A stretch of DNA of 64,000 bases from Guptibacillus hwajinpoensis (GCF_005144865.1 NZ_SWFM01000003.1:248001-312000); one strand, 5' to 3'. Positions 26,878 through 36,803 are shown, counted from the first letter of the stretch. The notes: generated by a model from the letters alone, not told the origin. Numbers and translations: made by a program.

Positions 26878-27713
26878 TACGCTTCCTCCTTCGTATCCTT
26901 TTCACAAAGCTCGTAAAGTACTCCTCCTGCTGACTTAGGATGCAAAAAAGCAATATTAGCTCCACCTGCCCCTTTTACTGGAGTTTCATTTATCAGCCTC
27001 ACTCCATTTGCCGATAATTCTCGCAACCTCGCATCAATACGATCATCTGCAAGAGCGATATGGTGGATTCCTTCTCCTCTTTTTTGAATAAAAGATGCAA
27101 TCGGACTATCTTCACTCATCGGTTCTAGAAGTTCAATTCGCGACTCGCCGATTTTGATAAATGCCACTTTTACTCCCTCAGATGCTACCTCTTCAATTGC
27201 TTCAAGCTTTAGATGAAGTTGATTAACATAGAACGGCAGTGATTCTTCAAGTGATGAAACGGCAATGCCAATATGATCGATTTTCTTCGGAGGTTCTTTC
27301 TCCGTCTTCTGTATACCGTCGCGTTCAAAAACAGCTTTTTCAATATAAATTGCCGTATCCTTTGTAGGTGTACCTGGGGTGAACACCTTCTGGATCCCTT
27401 TCGATTCAAGAAAAGGAATGTCTTCCCATGGTATAACGCCACCTCCGACTACAATAATATCCCCTGCTTGCCTCGCTTCTAACAGCGAGACGATTTCAGG
27501 GAATAATTCATTGTGCGCACCCGACAAACAAGAAAGACCAATAGCATCAACATCTTCCTGTATCGCTGCTGCTACGATTTGTTGAGGGGTTTGTCTTAAT
27601 CCTGTATAAATTACTTCCATACCATAATCACGCAATGCCTGAGCCACTACGAGTGCTCCTCTGTCGTGCCCATCAAGTCCTGGTTTTGCAATCAATACAC
27701 GAATTTTCTTCAT
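26877..27713 (-). CDS. Fusion of methylmalonyl-CoA mutase B12 domain and methylmalonyl-CoA epimerase
   Basis: A 278-residue two-domain protein. Residues about 1-135 form a cobalamin-binding domain (RVLIAKPGLDGHDRGA with the lower-ligand DxHxxG, then GLSCLSGAHN and VVGGGVIP). Residues about 145-275 form a vicinal-oxygen-chelate methylmalonyl-CoA epimerase (IDHIGIAVSSLEE, GEGIHHIAL, GGVLYELCE). In most organisms these are two proteins. The next gene upstream encodes the mutase catalytic subunit that lacks a B12 domain, so this protein would supply B12 and interconvert R and S methylmalonyl-CoA in one polypeptide. Overlaps the carboxyltransferase start. Confidence 0.92.
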   Translation of the reverse strand: MKKIRVLIAKPGLDGHDRGALVVAQALRDYGMEVIYTGLRQTPQQIVAAAIQEDVDAIGLSCLSGAHNELFPEIVSLLEARQAGDIIVVGGGVIPWEDIPFLESKGIQKVFTPGTPTKDTAIYIEKAVFERDGIQKTEKEPPKKIDHIGIAVSSLEESLPFYVNQLHLKLEAIEEVASEGVKVAFIKIGESRIELLEPMSEDSPIASFIQKRGEGIHHIALADDRIDARLRELSANGVRLINETPVKGAGGANIAFLHPKSAGGVLYELCEKDTKEEA

Positions 27714-27734
27714 GTTAATTCACTCCCTGTTTCG

Positions 27735-29393
27735 TTAGATTCCTGTATATTCACCAAACTCGTCCCTAAGAACACCGCATATTTCACCGACCGTGCAATA
27801 ATCTCTCACACAATCAATAATAAGTGGCATCAAATTATGATCTCCCTTTGCTCCATTTCGTAACTCTTCCAACCGAGCGCTCACTCGGTTTTGATCTCTC
27901 GTTGATCGAAGCTTTTCTAATTTCTCTATTTGTTTGCGCTGTAGTTCAGGATCAATCCTGTGTAATTCAGGCTTGGGTTCATCGTCTAACTTGTATTTAT
28001 TCATGCCAACCACAACTTCTTCGCCACTTTCAATTTTCTTCTGAGTCTCGTAAGCAGCCTGATGAATTTCACGCTGCATATAGCCTTGTTCTACCGCTGA
28101 AACGGCTCCGCCCATATCATCGATTTTTTGAATATAATCAAATACATAAGTTTCTAGCTGATCTGTAAGCTTTTCAATGTAATAAGAGCCTCCAAGTGGA
28201 TCAACAGTGTCCGTTACGCCGCTCTCATTCGCAATAATTTGTTGCGTACGAAGCGCAATTCGAGCCGAATCTTCAGTTGGAAGTGCTAAAGCCTCGTCTT
28301 TTGCATTTGTATGCAAGCTCTGTGTTCCTCCAAATACAGCTGCAAGTGCCTGAAGTGTAACTCGAATAATATTGTTATCAGGTTGTTGTGCTGTTAAAGT
28401 TGATCCCGCCACCTGTGTATGGAAGCGAAGTTGTAGGCTTTTTGGTTTTTTAGCTCCATACCGCTCCTTCATTATTTTCGACCAGATTCTTCTCGCAGCT
28501 CTGAATTTGGCTACTTCCTCAAGAAACTCATTATGACCGTTAAAGAAAAATGCGAGTCTAGGTGCAAAGTCGTCTACTTTTAATCCAGTTGCAATCGCAG
28601 CGTCCACATAAGCAATTCCATTTGCAATTGTAAATGCTAACTCCTGAGCTGCAGTGGATCCCGCTTCTCGTATGTGATAGCCTGAGATACTAATCGTATT
28701 CCAACGTGGAACATTCTCAGCACAATACGCAAAAATATCAGTTATGAGCCTCATCGATGGCTTTGGCGGAAAGATGTAAGTTCCTCTAGCGATATATTCT
28801 TTCAAAATATCATTCTGGATCGTTCCGGAAATTTCTTTTTGGGATACCCCCTGCTTCTCTGCAACGACAATGTACATGGCAAGTAGAACAGAAGCTGGTG
28901 CATTGATTGTCATAGAAGTACTGACTTTATCCAATGGGATATCTCGTAAAAGCGCTTCCATATCATCGAGAGAATCAATTGCTACTCCAACCTTACCTAC
29001 TTCACCCTTAGCCATCATATCGTCCGAGTCATATCCAATTTGAGTTGGAAGATCGAACGCAACCGATAACCCAGTTTGTCCTTGATCCAATAAATATCTA
29101 AAGCGTCTATTAGTCTCTTCAGCAGATCCAAAACCTGCATATTGTCTCATTGTCCACGTTCTTCCGCGATACATAGTTGGTTGTATGCCGCGTGTATAAG
29201 GATATTGCCCTGGAAGTCCAAGCTTATCCATGTAGTTTTGGTCTAGTATTTCCGGGTGTCCAAGACGGTCTATATTAATTCCAGAGCTTGTCTTAAATTC
29301 TTCCTTTTTCTCTGGGAATTTCTCTATTAGTTTTTCTGTTAAAGCTTTCCATTCTTCAAATTGCTTTTGGAAATCTTTTTGATCTGTCGCCAT
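27735..29393 (-). CDS. mcmA: Methylmalonyl-CoA mutase, catalytic subunit
   Basis: A 552-residue catalytic TIM-barrel domain that converts methylmalonyl-CoA to succinyl-CoA with adenosylcobalamin. [19 protein letters not shown] and [10 protein letters not shown] are family hallmarks, and the CoA-channel and active-site segments ([24 protein letters not shown]) are intact. The B12 domain is absent, as in two-subunit mutases, and lies in the next gene. The start at 29393 has GGAGG seven bases upstream, while the ATG at 29399 is too close. It is the first gene of the operon with the fusion, carboxyltransferase and peptidase. No meaB chaperone gene is in the window. Confidence 0.94.
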   Translation of the reverse strand: MATDQKDFQKQFEEWKALTEKLIEKFPEKKEEFKTSSGINIDRLGHPEILDQNYMDKLGLPGQYPYTRGIQPTMYRGRTWTMRQYAGFGSAEETNRRFRYLLDQGQTGLSVAFDLPTQIGYDSDDMMAKGEVGKVGVAIDSLDDMEALLRDIPLDKVSTSMTINAPASVLLAMYIVVAEKQGVSQKEISGTIQNDILKEYIARGTYIFPPKPSMRLITDIFAYCAENVPRWNTISISGYHIREAGSTAAQELAFTIANGIAYVDAAIATGLKVDDFAPRLAFFFNGHNEFLEEVAKFRAARRIWSKIMKERYGAKKPKSLQLRFHTQVAGSTLTAQQPDNNIIRVTLQALAAVFGGTQSLHTNAKDEALALPTEDSARIALRTQQIIANESGVTDTVDPLGGSYYIEKLTDQLETYVFDYIQKIDDMGGAVSAVEQGYMQREIHQAAYETQKKIESGEEVVVGMNKYKLDDEPKPELHRIDPELQRKQIEKLEKLRSTRDQNRVSARLEELRNGAKGDHNLMPLIIDCVRDYCTVGEICGVLRDEFGEYTGI

Positions 29394-29613
29394 CTCCATT
29401 CCTCCCTGGTTGTCTTGCTATAGTAGAATACTTTCGAATATCAGATGTCTAACTTATATACTATTCTGTTTCAAGAAAGCGTTTTCCTGCTATTTTGAAC
29501 AAATTGTAGCAAAGAAGTGGCATATGTTAAAGGTTATTAACAAGATCATCTTGTCCCAGTATACAAATCCATGTAAAATAACGTTAGAACGTTCAGATTG
29601 GGGAGGGACTCTC

Positions 29614-29706
29614 ATGCCTCGTAAGACGACAAAAATTGTTGTTTATATTATGATTATTTCAATGCTACTTAGCTTGTTTGCCGGAGCAACCGCTATGTTA
29701 TTCTAG
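29614..29706 (+). CDS. prli42: Stressosome-associated miniprotein Prli42
   Basis: A 30-residue protein, MPRKTTKIVVYIMIISMLLS and a short hydrophobic end. A positively charged N-terminus, the K..VY.M...M..S pattern and one membrane helix match Prli42, which in Listeria tethers the stressosome to the membrane and is conserved in Bacilli. A strong GGGAGG lies seven bases upstream and a terminator follows. The longer frame starting at 29410 has no good ribosome site and is not the gene. It diverges from mcmA and converges on the L,D-transpeptidase gene. Confidence 0.8.
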   Translation: MPRKTTKIVVYIMIISMLLSLFAGATAMLF

Positions 29707-29743
29707 GCATAATACCAATTCAATAATTCGATCATCATCATAC

Positions 29744-29780
29744 AAAACAGGAGGCTGTCAGTTGACAGCCTCCTGTTTTT
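29744..29780. terminator. Bidirectional terminator behind prli42
   Basis: A 14-bp or longer perfect stem AACAGGAGGCTGTCA/TGACAGCCTCCTGTT with T residues behind it, between convergent genes. Confidence 0.9.
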
Positions 29781-29796
29781 CATTGTTAAGCTATAA

Positions 29797-30306
29797 TTAT
29801 CGAGATAGCGCCCCGGCTTTCATCCCAATATCCTCAATAGAATCTGAACTTGATGTAATTAAAATACGTGTTCCAATCGGTACCTCATTAAACAAATCTT
29901 CAATTTCATTATTTTGAAGACGAACACATCCAGCAGTAGTATACTGTCCAATTGAATCCGGTCGATTAGTGCCGTGGATCCCATAAATACGCCCATCTGT
30001 GTTTTTCGCATCAAACCCAATCCAACGCGTACCAAGCGGATTTTCTTTCGTACCCCCAGCGATGTTTTTCTTCCTGTAATATGGGTTTTCAGCTTTTACT
30101 ATGATTGTAAACGTACCTTCAGGAGTTAGTTCCTTACTACGTCCGGTGGCAACTGTTCGAACCTTTTTAATTTCATCTTCATTTATAAAGGCGAGTTCAT
30201 TCGATTGTTTATTCACGATAATAAAAGGATCGCCGGGATGAGGTTGATCTCCGAAAGGAAACAAAATAGATGCCGCTAAGCATAAAGACAAGAATAGTTG
30301 AGTCAT
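29797..30306 (-). CDS. L,D-transpeptidase (YkuD domain)
   Basis: A 169-residue exported peptidoglycan enzyme. A signal peptide (residues 1-19) is followed by the YkuD domain (FIIVNKQSNELAFI, GRSKELTPEGTF). The active-site motif is IHGTNRPDSIGQYTTAGCVRL, with His and Cys in place. The family forms 3-3 cross-links or attaches proteins to the cell wall. It matches the small YqjB/YciB-type of B. subtilis and sits next to the YqjA-like gene as there. The region behind the start is AAAGGAGTTCAAATAAGT. Confidence 0.9.
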   Translation of the reverse strand: MTQLFLSLCLAASILFPFGDQPHPGDPFIIVNKQSNELAFINEDEIKKVRTVATGRSKELTPEGTFTIIVKAENPYYRKKNIAGGTKENPLGTRWIGFDAKNTDGRIYGIHGTNRPDSIGQYTTAGCVRLQNNEIEDLFNEVPIGTRILITSSSDSIEDIGMKAGALSR

Positions 30307-30358
30307 ACTTATTTGAACTCCTTTTACTAACTAGCATGCGTCCATTCTCATCATTCAT

Positions 30359-31324
30359 TCAGCTTTTAGAAAAGGCACCTGGTTTAAAATAGCGCTTGAG
30401 TAATAAATATTGTTCAATTTCATTTAGAAAATAAAGCAGTGCCGAACGTGTTTCAAATTCATCTCGATCAGCAGGGAGTGGTGAATTCCTAAATTCTTCA
30501 CGCATTTCTTCTAGTTCGTGGAGAAATACATTCGCTGTATTTTGAGGTTTTACTGAACGACTTAGCTTTTCCATAAACTCAGCCATTTTCTTACCGTGAA
30601 TATACGTTTGGTCGAGAGAAGATATGATTGGAAGAACTCGTTCGAGAATAGCAAATTGTTTCTCCCTCATTTTAAAATACACGTAGTACTTATCATCATC
30701 ACGAAGCATATGATTTTCAATATCTTTCAGGGCAAGATTCTTAGCATTTTGAAGTAGGTCTCCAACTTCAATGATTTCTTTACCATCCCAGTGACTTTCT
30801 CCTTCTCTAAGATAGACAGCGTATTCCTCTAAAATAATAGAAAACTTCTCTTCTATTTGTTTCCTAATAAGCAGCAAATCTTTCTCAAGACTCGGCATAT
30901 AAAGGTTAAAGATCAGTGCAACACCAATACCAATGACTATAATTGCGACTTCGTTCCAAACAATATCCCAGCTCACAGTATTGAAATTATAAATATGCAG
31001 AATAATAACAGAACTTGTAATAACGCCTTCTGTTGCTTTAATTGCAACGACGGCCGGTATAAATAAAAGCAACAATAACGAGATGCTAAATGGCGTATAC
31101 CCAATACCTTCAAAGAAGACTGCACTAAACACAATGCCTAATAAACAGGCTAAAAACCTCTCCCAAGAACTACGAAATGAACGTTTTGTAGTTGGTTTAA
31201 TACAAAGGATTGTTAGAATCCCTGCTGATACATAATTATCTAGCGAAAGCAATTGTGCAATCGTAATCGCTACTCCCGTTCCTACTGCTGTTTTGAGCGT
31301 TCGATAACCAATTTTCACTTTCAA
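30359..31324 (-). CDS. YqjA-like aromatic acid exporter family protein
   Basis: A 321-residue protein with an N-terminal membrane part (six hydrophobic segments up to about residue 145) and a long charged cytosolic C-terminal part rich in helix. It belongs to the DUF939/aromatic acid exporter group (GYRTLKTAVGTGVAITIAQLL, TTKRSFRSSWERFLACLLGI). Transport of aromatic acids is a family label rather than proof. It lies upstream of the transpeptidase gene, in the order seen in B. subtilis. Confidence 0.85.
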   Translation of the reverse strand: MKVKIGYRTLKTAVGTGVAITIAQLLSLDNYVSAGILTILCIKPTTKRSFRSSWERFLACLLGIVFSAVFFEGIGYTPFSISLLLLLFIPAVVAIKATEGVITSSVIILHIYNFNTVSWDIVWNEVAIIVIGIGVALIFNLYMPSLEKDLLLIRKQIEEKFSIILEEYAVYLREGESHWDGKEIIEVGDLLQNAKNLALKDIENHMLRDDDKYYVYFKMREKQFAILERVLPIISSLDQTYIHGKKMAEFMEKLSRSVKPQNTANVFLHELEEMREEFRNSPLPADRDEFETRSALLYFLNEIEQYLLLKRYFKPGAFSKS

Positions 31325-31451
31325 TCACGATACTTCCTTCCATATGTAGTTACTCCATTAATATCCTTCAACTTACAGAGTCTAAACCATTTTCTACAAG
31401 TTGAACAGCATCTTTTTATATAAAAACGTTTTCAAGGAAAAAATAAGCCCA

Positions 31452-31490
31452 TTAAAAAAAGCGACCGTTGAGGTTCGCTTTTTATAATAC
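31452..31490 (-). terminator. Terminator after the Art ABC transporter
   Basis: On the minus strand AAAAAGCGA and TCGCTTTTTTT pair around AACCTCAACGG; the stem reaches into the last codons of artR. Confidence 0.85.
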
Positions 31491-32204
31491 TTTTTCAAGA
31501 AAGGCTTTTGCTCGATCTGTTTTCGGCTCATTAAAAAATTCAGAAGGTGAGTTTTCTTCGACAAGCTTCCCTCCATCCAGGAAAAGAACCCGATCAGCCG
31601 CCTCCCTTGCAAACGCCATTTCATGAGTAACAATGACCATTGTCATCCCTGTTTTTCCAAGTTGCTTCATCACATCAAGTACTTCTTTAACCATCTCAGG
31701 ATCAAGTGCGGAAGTTGGCTCATCAAAGAGCATGTATTCAGGCTCCATTGCAAGTGCTCTAGCGATCGCGACACGTTGTTTCTGTCCACCAGATAAACGC
31801 TTGGGGTATTCATTTACTTTCATAGAAAGACCAACCTGTTCTAAAAGCTGATGAGCCTTCGATTCAGCTTCTTTCTTAGTTATCCCCTTCACTTTCATTG
31901 GAGCGTATATTAAATTCTCTAACACTGTTTTGTGTGGAAAGAGATGGAAGTGTTGAAAAACCATTCCAATCTTCTGACGTAGTTCCATCACGTTCGTTTT
32001 TGAATGGTTCAATTGTTGATTATCTATCCAAATCGTTCCCGATGTCAGCTCTTCTAACTGATTCATGCATCGAAGCAAGGTAGATTTACCTGAACCAGAT
32101 GGCCCAATAACTGCTACAACTTCACCTTTATTGATTTCAGTGGAAATACTTCTTAAAACTTCATTCTCACCGAATTTCTTCTGGAGGTTTTCAACTTTAA
32201 TCAC
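31482..32204 (-). CDS. artR: Amino acid ABC transporter ATP-binding protein
   Basis: A 240-residue ATPase with Walker [10 protein letters not shown], the ABC signature [17 protein letters not shown], Walker [15 protein letters not shown] and switch His (VTHEM). It powers uptake of polar amino acids, probably arginine, with ArtQ and ArtP. It overlaps artQ by eight bases and is followed by a terminator. Substrate follows from synteny with B. subtilis yqiXYZ. Confidence 0.92.
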   Translation of the reverse strand: MIKVENLQKKFGENEVLRSISTEINKGEVVAVIGPSGSGKSTLLRCMNQLEELTSGTIWIDNQQLNHSKTNVMELRQKIGMVFQHFHLFPHKTVLENLIYAPMKVKGITKKEAESKAHQLLEQVGLSMKVNEYPKRLSGGQKQRVAIARALAMEPEYMLFDEPTSALDPEMVKEVLDVMKQLGKTGMTMVIVTHEMAFAREAADRVLFLDGGKLVEENSPSEFFNEPKTDRAKAFLEKVL

Positions 32205-32856
32205 TTCGGCTCATCCTCCTTTCTACCATTTTGCCAACTAGGGTTAGAATCATAACGAGTAAGTAGTAAATAACTCCAGCGATAAGTAGAGGCTCGAAAT
32301 ATTTAAACTTCTCTGCTGCTACAATTTGACTCCGTCTCATAATATCAAAAACACCAATAACCGAAACGATTGCTGACTCTTTTGTTAGTGTAATAAATTC
32401 ATTCATCAATGCAGGGAGAATATTCTTCATTGCTTGCGGCAGAATGATGTCTTTCATCATCGGACGGTAAGGAATCCCAAGTGCAGCTGCCGCTTCATTC
32501 TGACCAGTATCAACAGCTCTAATTCCAGCTCGTATAATTTCTGATATATACGCTGCGGAATTCAATCCAAATGATAGCACCCCTGCTTCAAACGCACTAA
32601 TATCATAACCCGTTAACTGCGGAGTCGCATGATAGAACAATAAGAGTTGCAAAATAAGTGGTGTTCCACGAAAGACAGATGTATAAGCATCCGCAATCCA
32701 GCTCAGTATTTTAACTCTACCGATCTTAAATAGCGCGAGTATTGTTCCAAGAACAAATCCGAGTATTGCAGATACACTTACGAATTTTAACGTGACCAAT
32801 ATTCCTTCTAAGATGTAGGGAATATTAGGCACGAATTGGGTGAAATCCAAATTCAT
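32197..32856 (-). CDS. artQ: Amino acid ABC transporter permease
   Basis: A 219-residue membrane protein with five helices. The cytosolic coupling loop has the [28 protein letters not shown] (EAA) segment that contacts the ATPase. Belongs to the HisM/polar amino acid permease group. It lies 26 bp after artP on the same strand and overlaps artR. The substrate is that of ArtP. Confidence 0.93.
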   Translation of the reverse strand: MNLDFTQFVPNIPYILEGILVTLKFVSVSAILGFVLGTILALFKIGRVKILSWIADAYTSVFRGTPLILQLLLFYHATPQLTGYDISAFEAGVLSFGLNSAAYISEIIRAGIRAVDTGQNEAAAALGIPYRPMMKDIILPQAMKNILPALMNEFITLTKESAIVSVIGVFDIMRRSQIVAAEKFKYFEPLLIAGVIYYLLVMILTLVGKMVERRMSRSD

Positions 32857-32882
32857 GCCTGTTCAACCTTTCTCTTCATGTA

Positions 32883-33683
32883 TTATTCTACGGTGTCCTG
32901 TCCAAACCATTTCTCGATAAGCTCGTCCATTTTGCCATTTTGCTTCATTTCTTTAATCACATTGTTAAACTCCTCTGTTAATTCACTGTCTTTAGGAAAA
33001 GCAACGGCAGATCCAGCTTCTTCTGTATTCGGAAGGTTTTCTCCAGTTAAATCATCATTGCTTTTTAAGTAGCCATTCGCTACCGTGTCCTCGATAATAA
33101 TTGCGTCGTAACGGCCGGACTTAAGCTCCTGAATGAGCTCTGGAATTCGGTTAAGTGTAATAATCTCCATGCCGACTCCGCCGTCTTTTATCTCATTTGC
33201 TTTATCTTCTTGAATAGAGCCAAGCTGTACGCCAACTTTCTTGCCTTCTAGTTCTTCTGGAGATGCGACCTTGTTATCTGCTGAAGAAACAATCATGTGA
33301 TTTGCAGTGTAATAGATCTCAGAGAAGTCTACGTTTTCCTTGCGTTCTTCTGTTGGAGTCATACCTGCTAAAACAAAATCAACTCGTTCACTGCTTAGTG
33401 CTGTAATTAGTCCACTAAAGTCCATATCTTTAATTTCAACCTCATATCCAAGTTCATCAGCAATGTAATTCGCAATGTCTACATCGAAACCGATGATGTC
33501 GTCACCTTTTGCAGAATCTATATATTCAAACGGTGGATAATCCGCTGACGTTCCCATCACAAGTGTTTCTTTCGATTCTTTTGAATCTCCATTGGACGCT
33601 CCGTCGCCATCAGCAGATCCGCACGCCACAAGTGCTACTGCTAAAAGCAGTCCAACTAGTCCAACTAACCAACTTTTCTTCAT
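32883..33683 (-). CDS. artP: Amino acid-binding lipoprotein
   Basis: A 266-residue substrate-binding lipoprotein of the polar amino acid ABC family. The signal peptide ends in LVAC, so the mature lipid-anchored Cys is at position 21, followed by a Ser/Gly/Asp linker. DYPPFEYID, GFDVDIANYIADELG and GKKVGVQLGSIQ are family motifs. First gene of artPQR; the promoter region upstream (33684-33860) is AT-rich without a clear operator. Arginine is the expected ligand by synteny. Confidence 0.92.
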   Translation of the reverse strand: MKKSWLVGLVGLLLAVALVACGSADGDGASNGDSKESKETLVMGTSADYPPFEYIDSAKGDDIIGFDVDIANYIADELGYEVEIKDMDFSGLITALSSERVDFVLAGMTPTEERKENVDFSEIYYTANHMIVSSADNKVASPEELEGKKVGVQLGSIQEDKANEIKDGGVGMEIITLNRIPELIQELKSGRYDAIIIEDTVANGYLKSNDDLTGENLPNTEEAGSAVAFPKDSELTEEFNNVIKEMKQNGKMDELIEKWFGQDTVE

Positions 33684-33861
33684 CTTAAATCCCCCTATAT
33701 TTTTGTATAATAATTCATGTTGTTGAATAATAAATACTATACCAGACCAAAAAACAATAATCTACATCTTTATACATTAAATCTCATATTAATTAATATT
33801 TATATTTTCACATTTTTCAAACAAATGAATAATGCATATTTTCAATGGGATATAACCATAC

Positions 33862-33893
33862 AAAAAAGCACTAGGCCTAAGCCTAGTGCTTCA
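33862..33893 (-). terminator. Terminator after brxB
   Basis: On the minus strand AAGCACTAGGC/GCCTAGTGCTT followed by TTTTT, close behind the brxB stop codon. Confidence 0.85.
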
Positions 33894-33908
33894 AAACACT
33901 TATACTAA

Positions 33909-34337
33909 TTAACAGTACTTATTGAATAAATATTGCAACATACCTGAAACTTCTTCTGGATCGCTACCTTCAATTTCGTGTCTTTCCACCATATTGATAA
34001 TTTGGCCATCCTTTAGAATAGCAAATGAAGGGGAAGATGGTGCGAATCCTGTGAAATAAGAACGTGCTTTTGCAGTTGCTTCTTTATCTTGACCAGCAAA
34101 AACAGTTACAAGTTTGTCTGGTGTTTTCTCATTGGCAATTGCCAATCTAGCTGCAGGACGAGCAACGCCTCCTGCACAACCACATACGGAGTTAACCATA
34201 ACAAGCGTTGTTCCTTCGCTCGTGATTGCCTCTTCAACTGCTTCTGGCGTTGTAAGCTCTTGGTAGCCTGCTGCTTTGATTTCTTCGCGCGCAGTTGCTA
34301 CCACGTCATTCATGAATAAATTAAAGTCCATGGACAT
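33909..34337 (-). CDS. brxB: Bacilliredoxin BrxB
   Basis: A 142-residue thioredoxin-fold protein of the BrxA/BrxB (DUF1094) family that removes bacillithiol from oxidised proteins. The CGC active site is in [13 protein letters not shown]. The N-terminus [11 protein letters not shown] is very close to YqiW of B. subtilis. The start at 34337 follows GGGAGG by eight bases; a longer frame has no ribosome site. It lies between artP and bkdB, as yqiW does in B. subtilis. Confidence 0.95.
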   Translation of the reverse strand: MSMDFNLFMNDVVATAREEIKAAGYQELTTPEAVEEAITSEGTTLVMVNSVCGCAGGVARPAARLAIANEKTPDKLVTVFAGQDKEATAKARSYFTGFAPSSPSFAILKDGQIINMVERHEIEGSDPEEVSGMLQYLFNKYC

Positions 34338-34431
34338 TCTATATTCCTCCCTTATTTCGTGACACCTTACATTACATTGTATCGCGATTCCCCGGTAATT
34401 TCCAAGGAAGGCTTTTATTATATGCAAAGAA

Positions 34432-34464
34432 AGTGGCCATCCCTTTAGATGGGACAGCCATTTA
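34432..34464 (-). terminator. Terminator after the bkd operon
   Basis: On the minus strand TGGCTGTCCC pairs with GGGATGGCCA (two wobble pairs) before a CTTTCTTT tract. It is weaker than the other terminators. Confidence 0.5.
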
Positions 34465-34466
34465 AT

Positions 34467-35780
34467 TTAATAGACAGAAGTGTTTTCTTTTGAAATAGTC
34501 TCAAGGTTCTCTTTAACCCGTGCAAGGAATTTACCACAAATCATTCCATCAAGAACACGGTGATCTAGTGAGAGACAAAGATTAACCATGTCTCTAACAG
34601 CTATCATTCCATTATTCATTACAACAGGACGTTTGACAATACTTTCAACCTGAAGAATAGCAGCTTGAGGATAATTGATAATCCCCATAGATTGTACGGA
34701 TCCGAAAGATCCAGTATTGTTCACTGTAAACGTACCACCCTGCATCTCTTCACCTTTAAGTTTGCCCGTTTTAGCTTTTTGAGCAAGTTCTTTTACTTCA
34801 CGAGCAATACCTTTAATGGATTTCTCATCAGCATTCTTAATCACTGGTACGAAGAGAGACTCATCTGTTCCAACTGCGATGGAGATGTTGATGTCTTTCT
34901 TCTGAACAATCTTATCCCCTGCCCACATGGAGTTCATTTGAGGGAATTCTTTAAGAGCTTCTACTACAGCTTTGACGAAGAAGGCAAAGAAGGTTAAACT
35001 ATAGCCTTCTTTCTTCTTGAAGTCGTCTTTAATGCCGTTTCTGTATTCAACAAGATTTGTAACATCAACCTCAACCATTGTCCACGCATGTGGTGCTTCA
35101 TGCTTACTACGGAGCATATTGTTCGCAATAGCTCTTCGCACACCCGTTACAGGAATTTCAATGTCTCCTTCAGAAACAGGTACATCGGATCCTTTAGATG
35201 CTTCAGGTGCTGGTTTTGGAGCAGGAACTTTAGGGGCTTCCTTACGTTCTTGTTTTGGTTCTGGTTCTGGCGCTTTCTCTTCTTGCTTAGGTGCAGGAAT
35301 TTCACCAGAGTCAATAACCTTTTGAATGTCTTTACGAGTAATACGGCCACCTTTACCGGAACCGTTAACCTGTTCAAGGTCAATATCATTTTCTTGAGCA
35401 AGTCTAAGAACAGCTGGTGAGTAACGGCGTTTCATTGGTTGATCTTCATCCTGAGGCTGTTCTTTTTTGTCTTCTGAGACATTCTCGACTGCTTGTTGAT
35501 CTGTAGACTCTTCCTGTTGCTTTTCTTCAGAAGCGCCACCTTCAACATCGATATAGCAAACAAGCTCTCCAACTTCAATAGTATCGCCTTCACCTGCAAC
35601 AAGCTCTTTAATAACGCCTGAATAGGAAGAAGGAACTTCCGCATTTACTTTATCTGTATTAACCTCTGCAATTGGATCGTACTTATTGACAGTATCTCCG
35701 ACTTCTACAAGCCATTTCTCAATTGTTCCTTCGGTGACACTCTCCCCAAGCTGAGGCATCAGTATTTTTTCAACTGCCAC
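34467..35780 (-). CDS. bkdB: Branched-chain 2-oxoacid dehydrogenase E2
   Basis: A 437-residue lipoyl dihydrolipoamide acyltransferase, core of the branched-chain 2-oxoacid dehydrogenase complex. The lipoyl domain (residues 1-80) has its Lys in NTDKVNAE; the peripheral subunit-binding domain is at about 115-150 (RYSPAVLRLAQENDI); a Pro/Glu/Lys-rich linker follows; the catalytic domain ends with DHRVLDG. Last gene of the seven-gene bkd operon, 27 bp behind bkdAB. Confidence 0.95.
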   Translation of the reverse strand: MAVEKILMPQLGESVTEGTIEKWLVEVGDTVNKYDPIAEVNTDKVNAEVPSSYSGVIKELVAGEGDTIEVGELVCYIDVEGGASEEKQQEESTDQQAVENVSEDKKEQPQDEDQPMKRRYSPAVLRLAQENDIDLEQVNGSGKGGRITRKDIQKVIDSGEIPAPKQEEKAPEPEPKQERKEAPKVPAPKPAPEASKGSDVPVSEGDIEIPVTGVRRAIANNMLRSKHEAPHAWTMVEVDVTNLVEYRNGIKDDFKKKEGYSLTFFAFFVKAVVEALKEFPQMNSMWAGDKIVQKKDINISIAVGTDESLFVPVIKNADEKSIKGIAREVKELAQKAKTGKLKGEEMQGGTFTVNNTGSFGSVQSMGIINYPQAAILQVESIVKRPVVMNNGMIAVRDMVNLCLSLDHRVLDGMICGKFLARVKENLETISKENTSVY

Positions 35781-35807
35781 ATAAAACCCTCCTCTTCTTG
35801 CATTTCT

Positions 35808-36791
35808 TTAAAATTCTGCTAGCTCACGCATCGCTTTCTCAACTTTGTCAGGATTAAGCATAAAGTATTTCTCCATTGGAGGTGAATACGGCATAGATGG
35901 AACATCTGGTCCTGCAAGACGCTGAATAGGTGCATCAAGGTCAAACAGACATTCTTCTGCAATAATAGCGGACACTTCGCTCATGATACTTCCTTCTTTG
36001 TTGTCCTCAGTTATTAGCAAGACTTTTCCAGTCTTCTTAGCAGCTTCTACAATTGCTTCACGATCAAGCGGATAGACAGTGCGAAGGTCAAGAATATGAG
36101 CTGATATACCATCCTTTTCAAGCTTCTCCGCAGCCTGAAGGGCGAAATGAACGCTTAGACCATATGTAATGACCGTGATATCTTCTCCTTCACGTTTCAC
36201 ATCAGCTTTTCCAATAGGGAGCGTATACTCTTCTTCAGGTACCTGACCTTTGATTAAACGATAAGCTCGCTTATGTTCAAAGAACAGTACAGGGTCATCG
36301 TCACGAATCGCCGCTTTAAGAAGTCCCTTTGCATCATAAGGAGTGGAAGGCATAACAATCTTTAGTCCAGGTACATTAGCGAAGAGAGCTTCAACTGATT
36401 GTGAGTGATAAAGTGCTCCATGTACTCCACCGCCGTATGGCGCACGGATTGTAATTGGACAATTCCAATCGTTATTTGAACGATAGCGAATTTTTGCAGC
36501 TTCAGAAACAATCTGATTAACGGCAGGCATAATAAAATCAGCAAACTGCATTTCAGCTACAGGTCTCATGCCGTACATAGCAGCACCAATTCCAACTCCG
36601 GCAATAGCAGATTCTGCAAGTGGTGTATCGATAACACGTTGCTCTCCAAATTCATCATAAAGACCATCAGTTGCTCTAAAAACGCCTCCACGTACCCCTA
36701 CATCTTCACCTAAAACGAAGACTTTCTCGTCACGCTGCATTTCTTCTCTGAGGGCTTGAGTTATCGCTTGAATATATGAAATAACTGGCAT
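35808..36791 (-). CDS. bkdAB: Branched-chain 2-oxoacid dehydrogenase E1 beta
   Basis: A 327-residue E1 beta chain. With BkdAA it decarboxylates the 2-oxoacids of leucine, isoleucine and valine using thiamine diphosphate. GEDVGVRGGVFRATDGL near the N-terminus and PYGGGVHGALYHSQS are typical. It starts 12 bp after bkdAA and is followed by bkdB, so the three complex genes are cotranscribed. Confidence 0.95.
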   Translation of the reverse strand: MPVISYIQAITQALREEMQRDEKVFVLGEDVGVRGGVFRATDGLYDEFGEQRVIDTPLAESAIAGVGIGAAMYGMRPVAEMQFADFIMPAVNQIVSEAAKIRYRSNNDWNCPITIRAPYGGGVHGALYHSQSVEALFANVPGLKIVMPSTPYDAKGLLKAAIRDDDPVLFFEHKRAYRLIKGQVPEEEYTLPIGKADVKREGEDITVITYGLSVHFALQAAEKLEKDGISAHILDLRTVYPLDREAIVEAAKKTGKVLLITEDNKEGSIMSEVSAIIAEECLFDLDAPIQRLAGPDVPSMPYSPPMEKYFMLNPDKVEKAMRELAEF

Positions 36792-36803
36792 AATGGTTCC
36801 CCC

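Noticed and set aside
33684..33861. ARG box in front of artP
   Set aside because: Several TGAATAA-like half sites exist in the AT-rich sequence, but none gives an 18-bp palindrome of useful quality.
33717..33908. 63-codon open frame upstream of artP
   Set aside because: AT-rich, runs through the brxB terminator and has no ribosome site.
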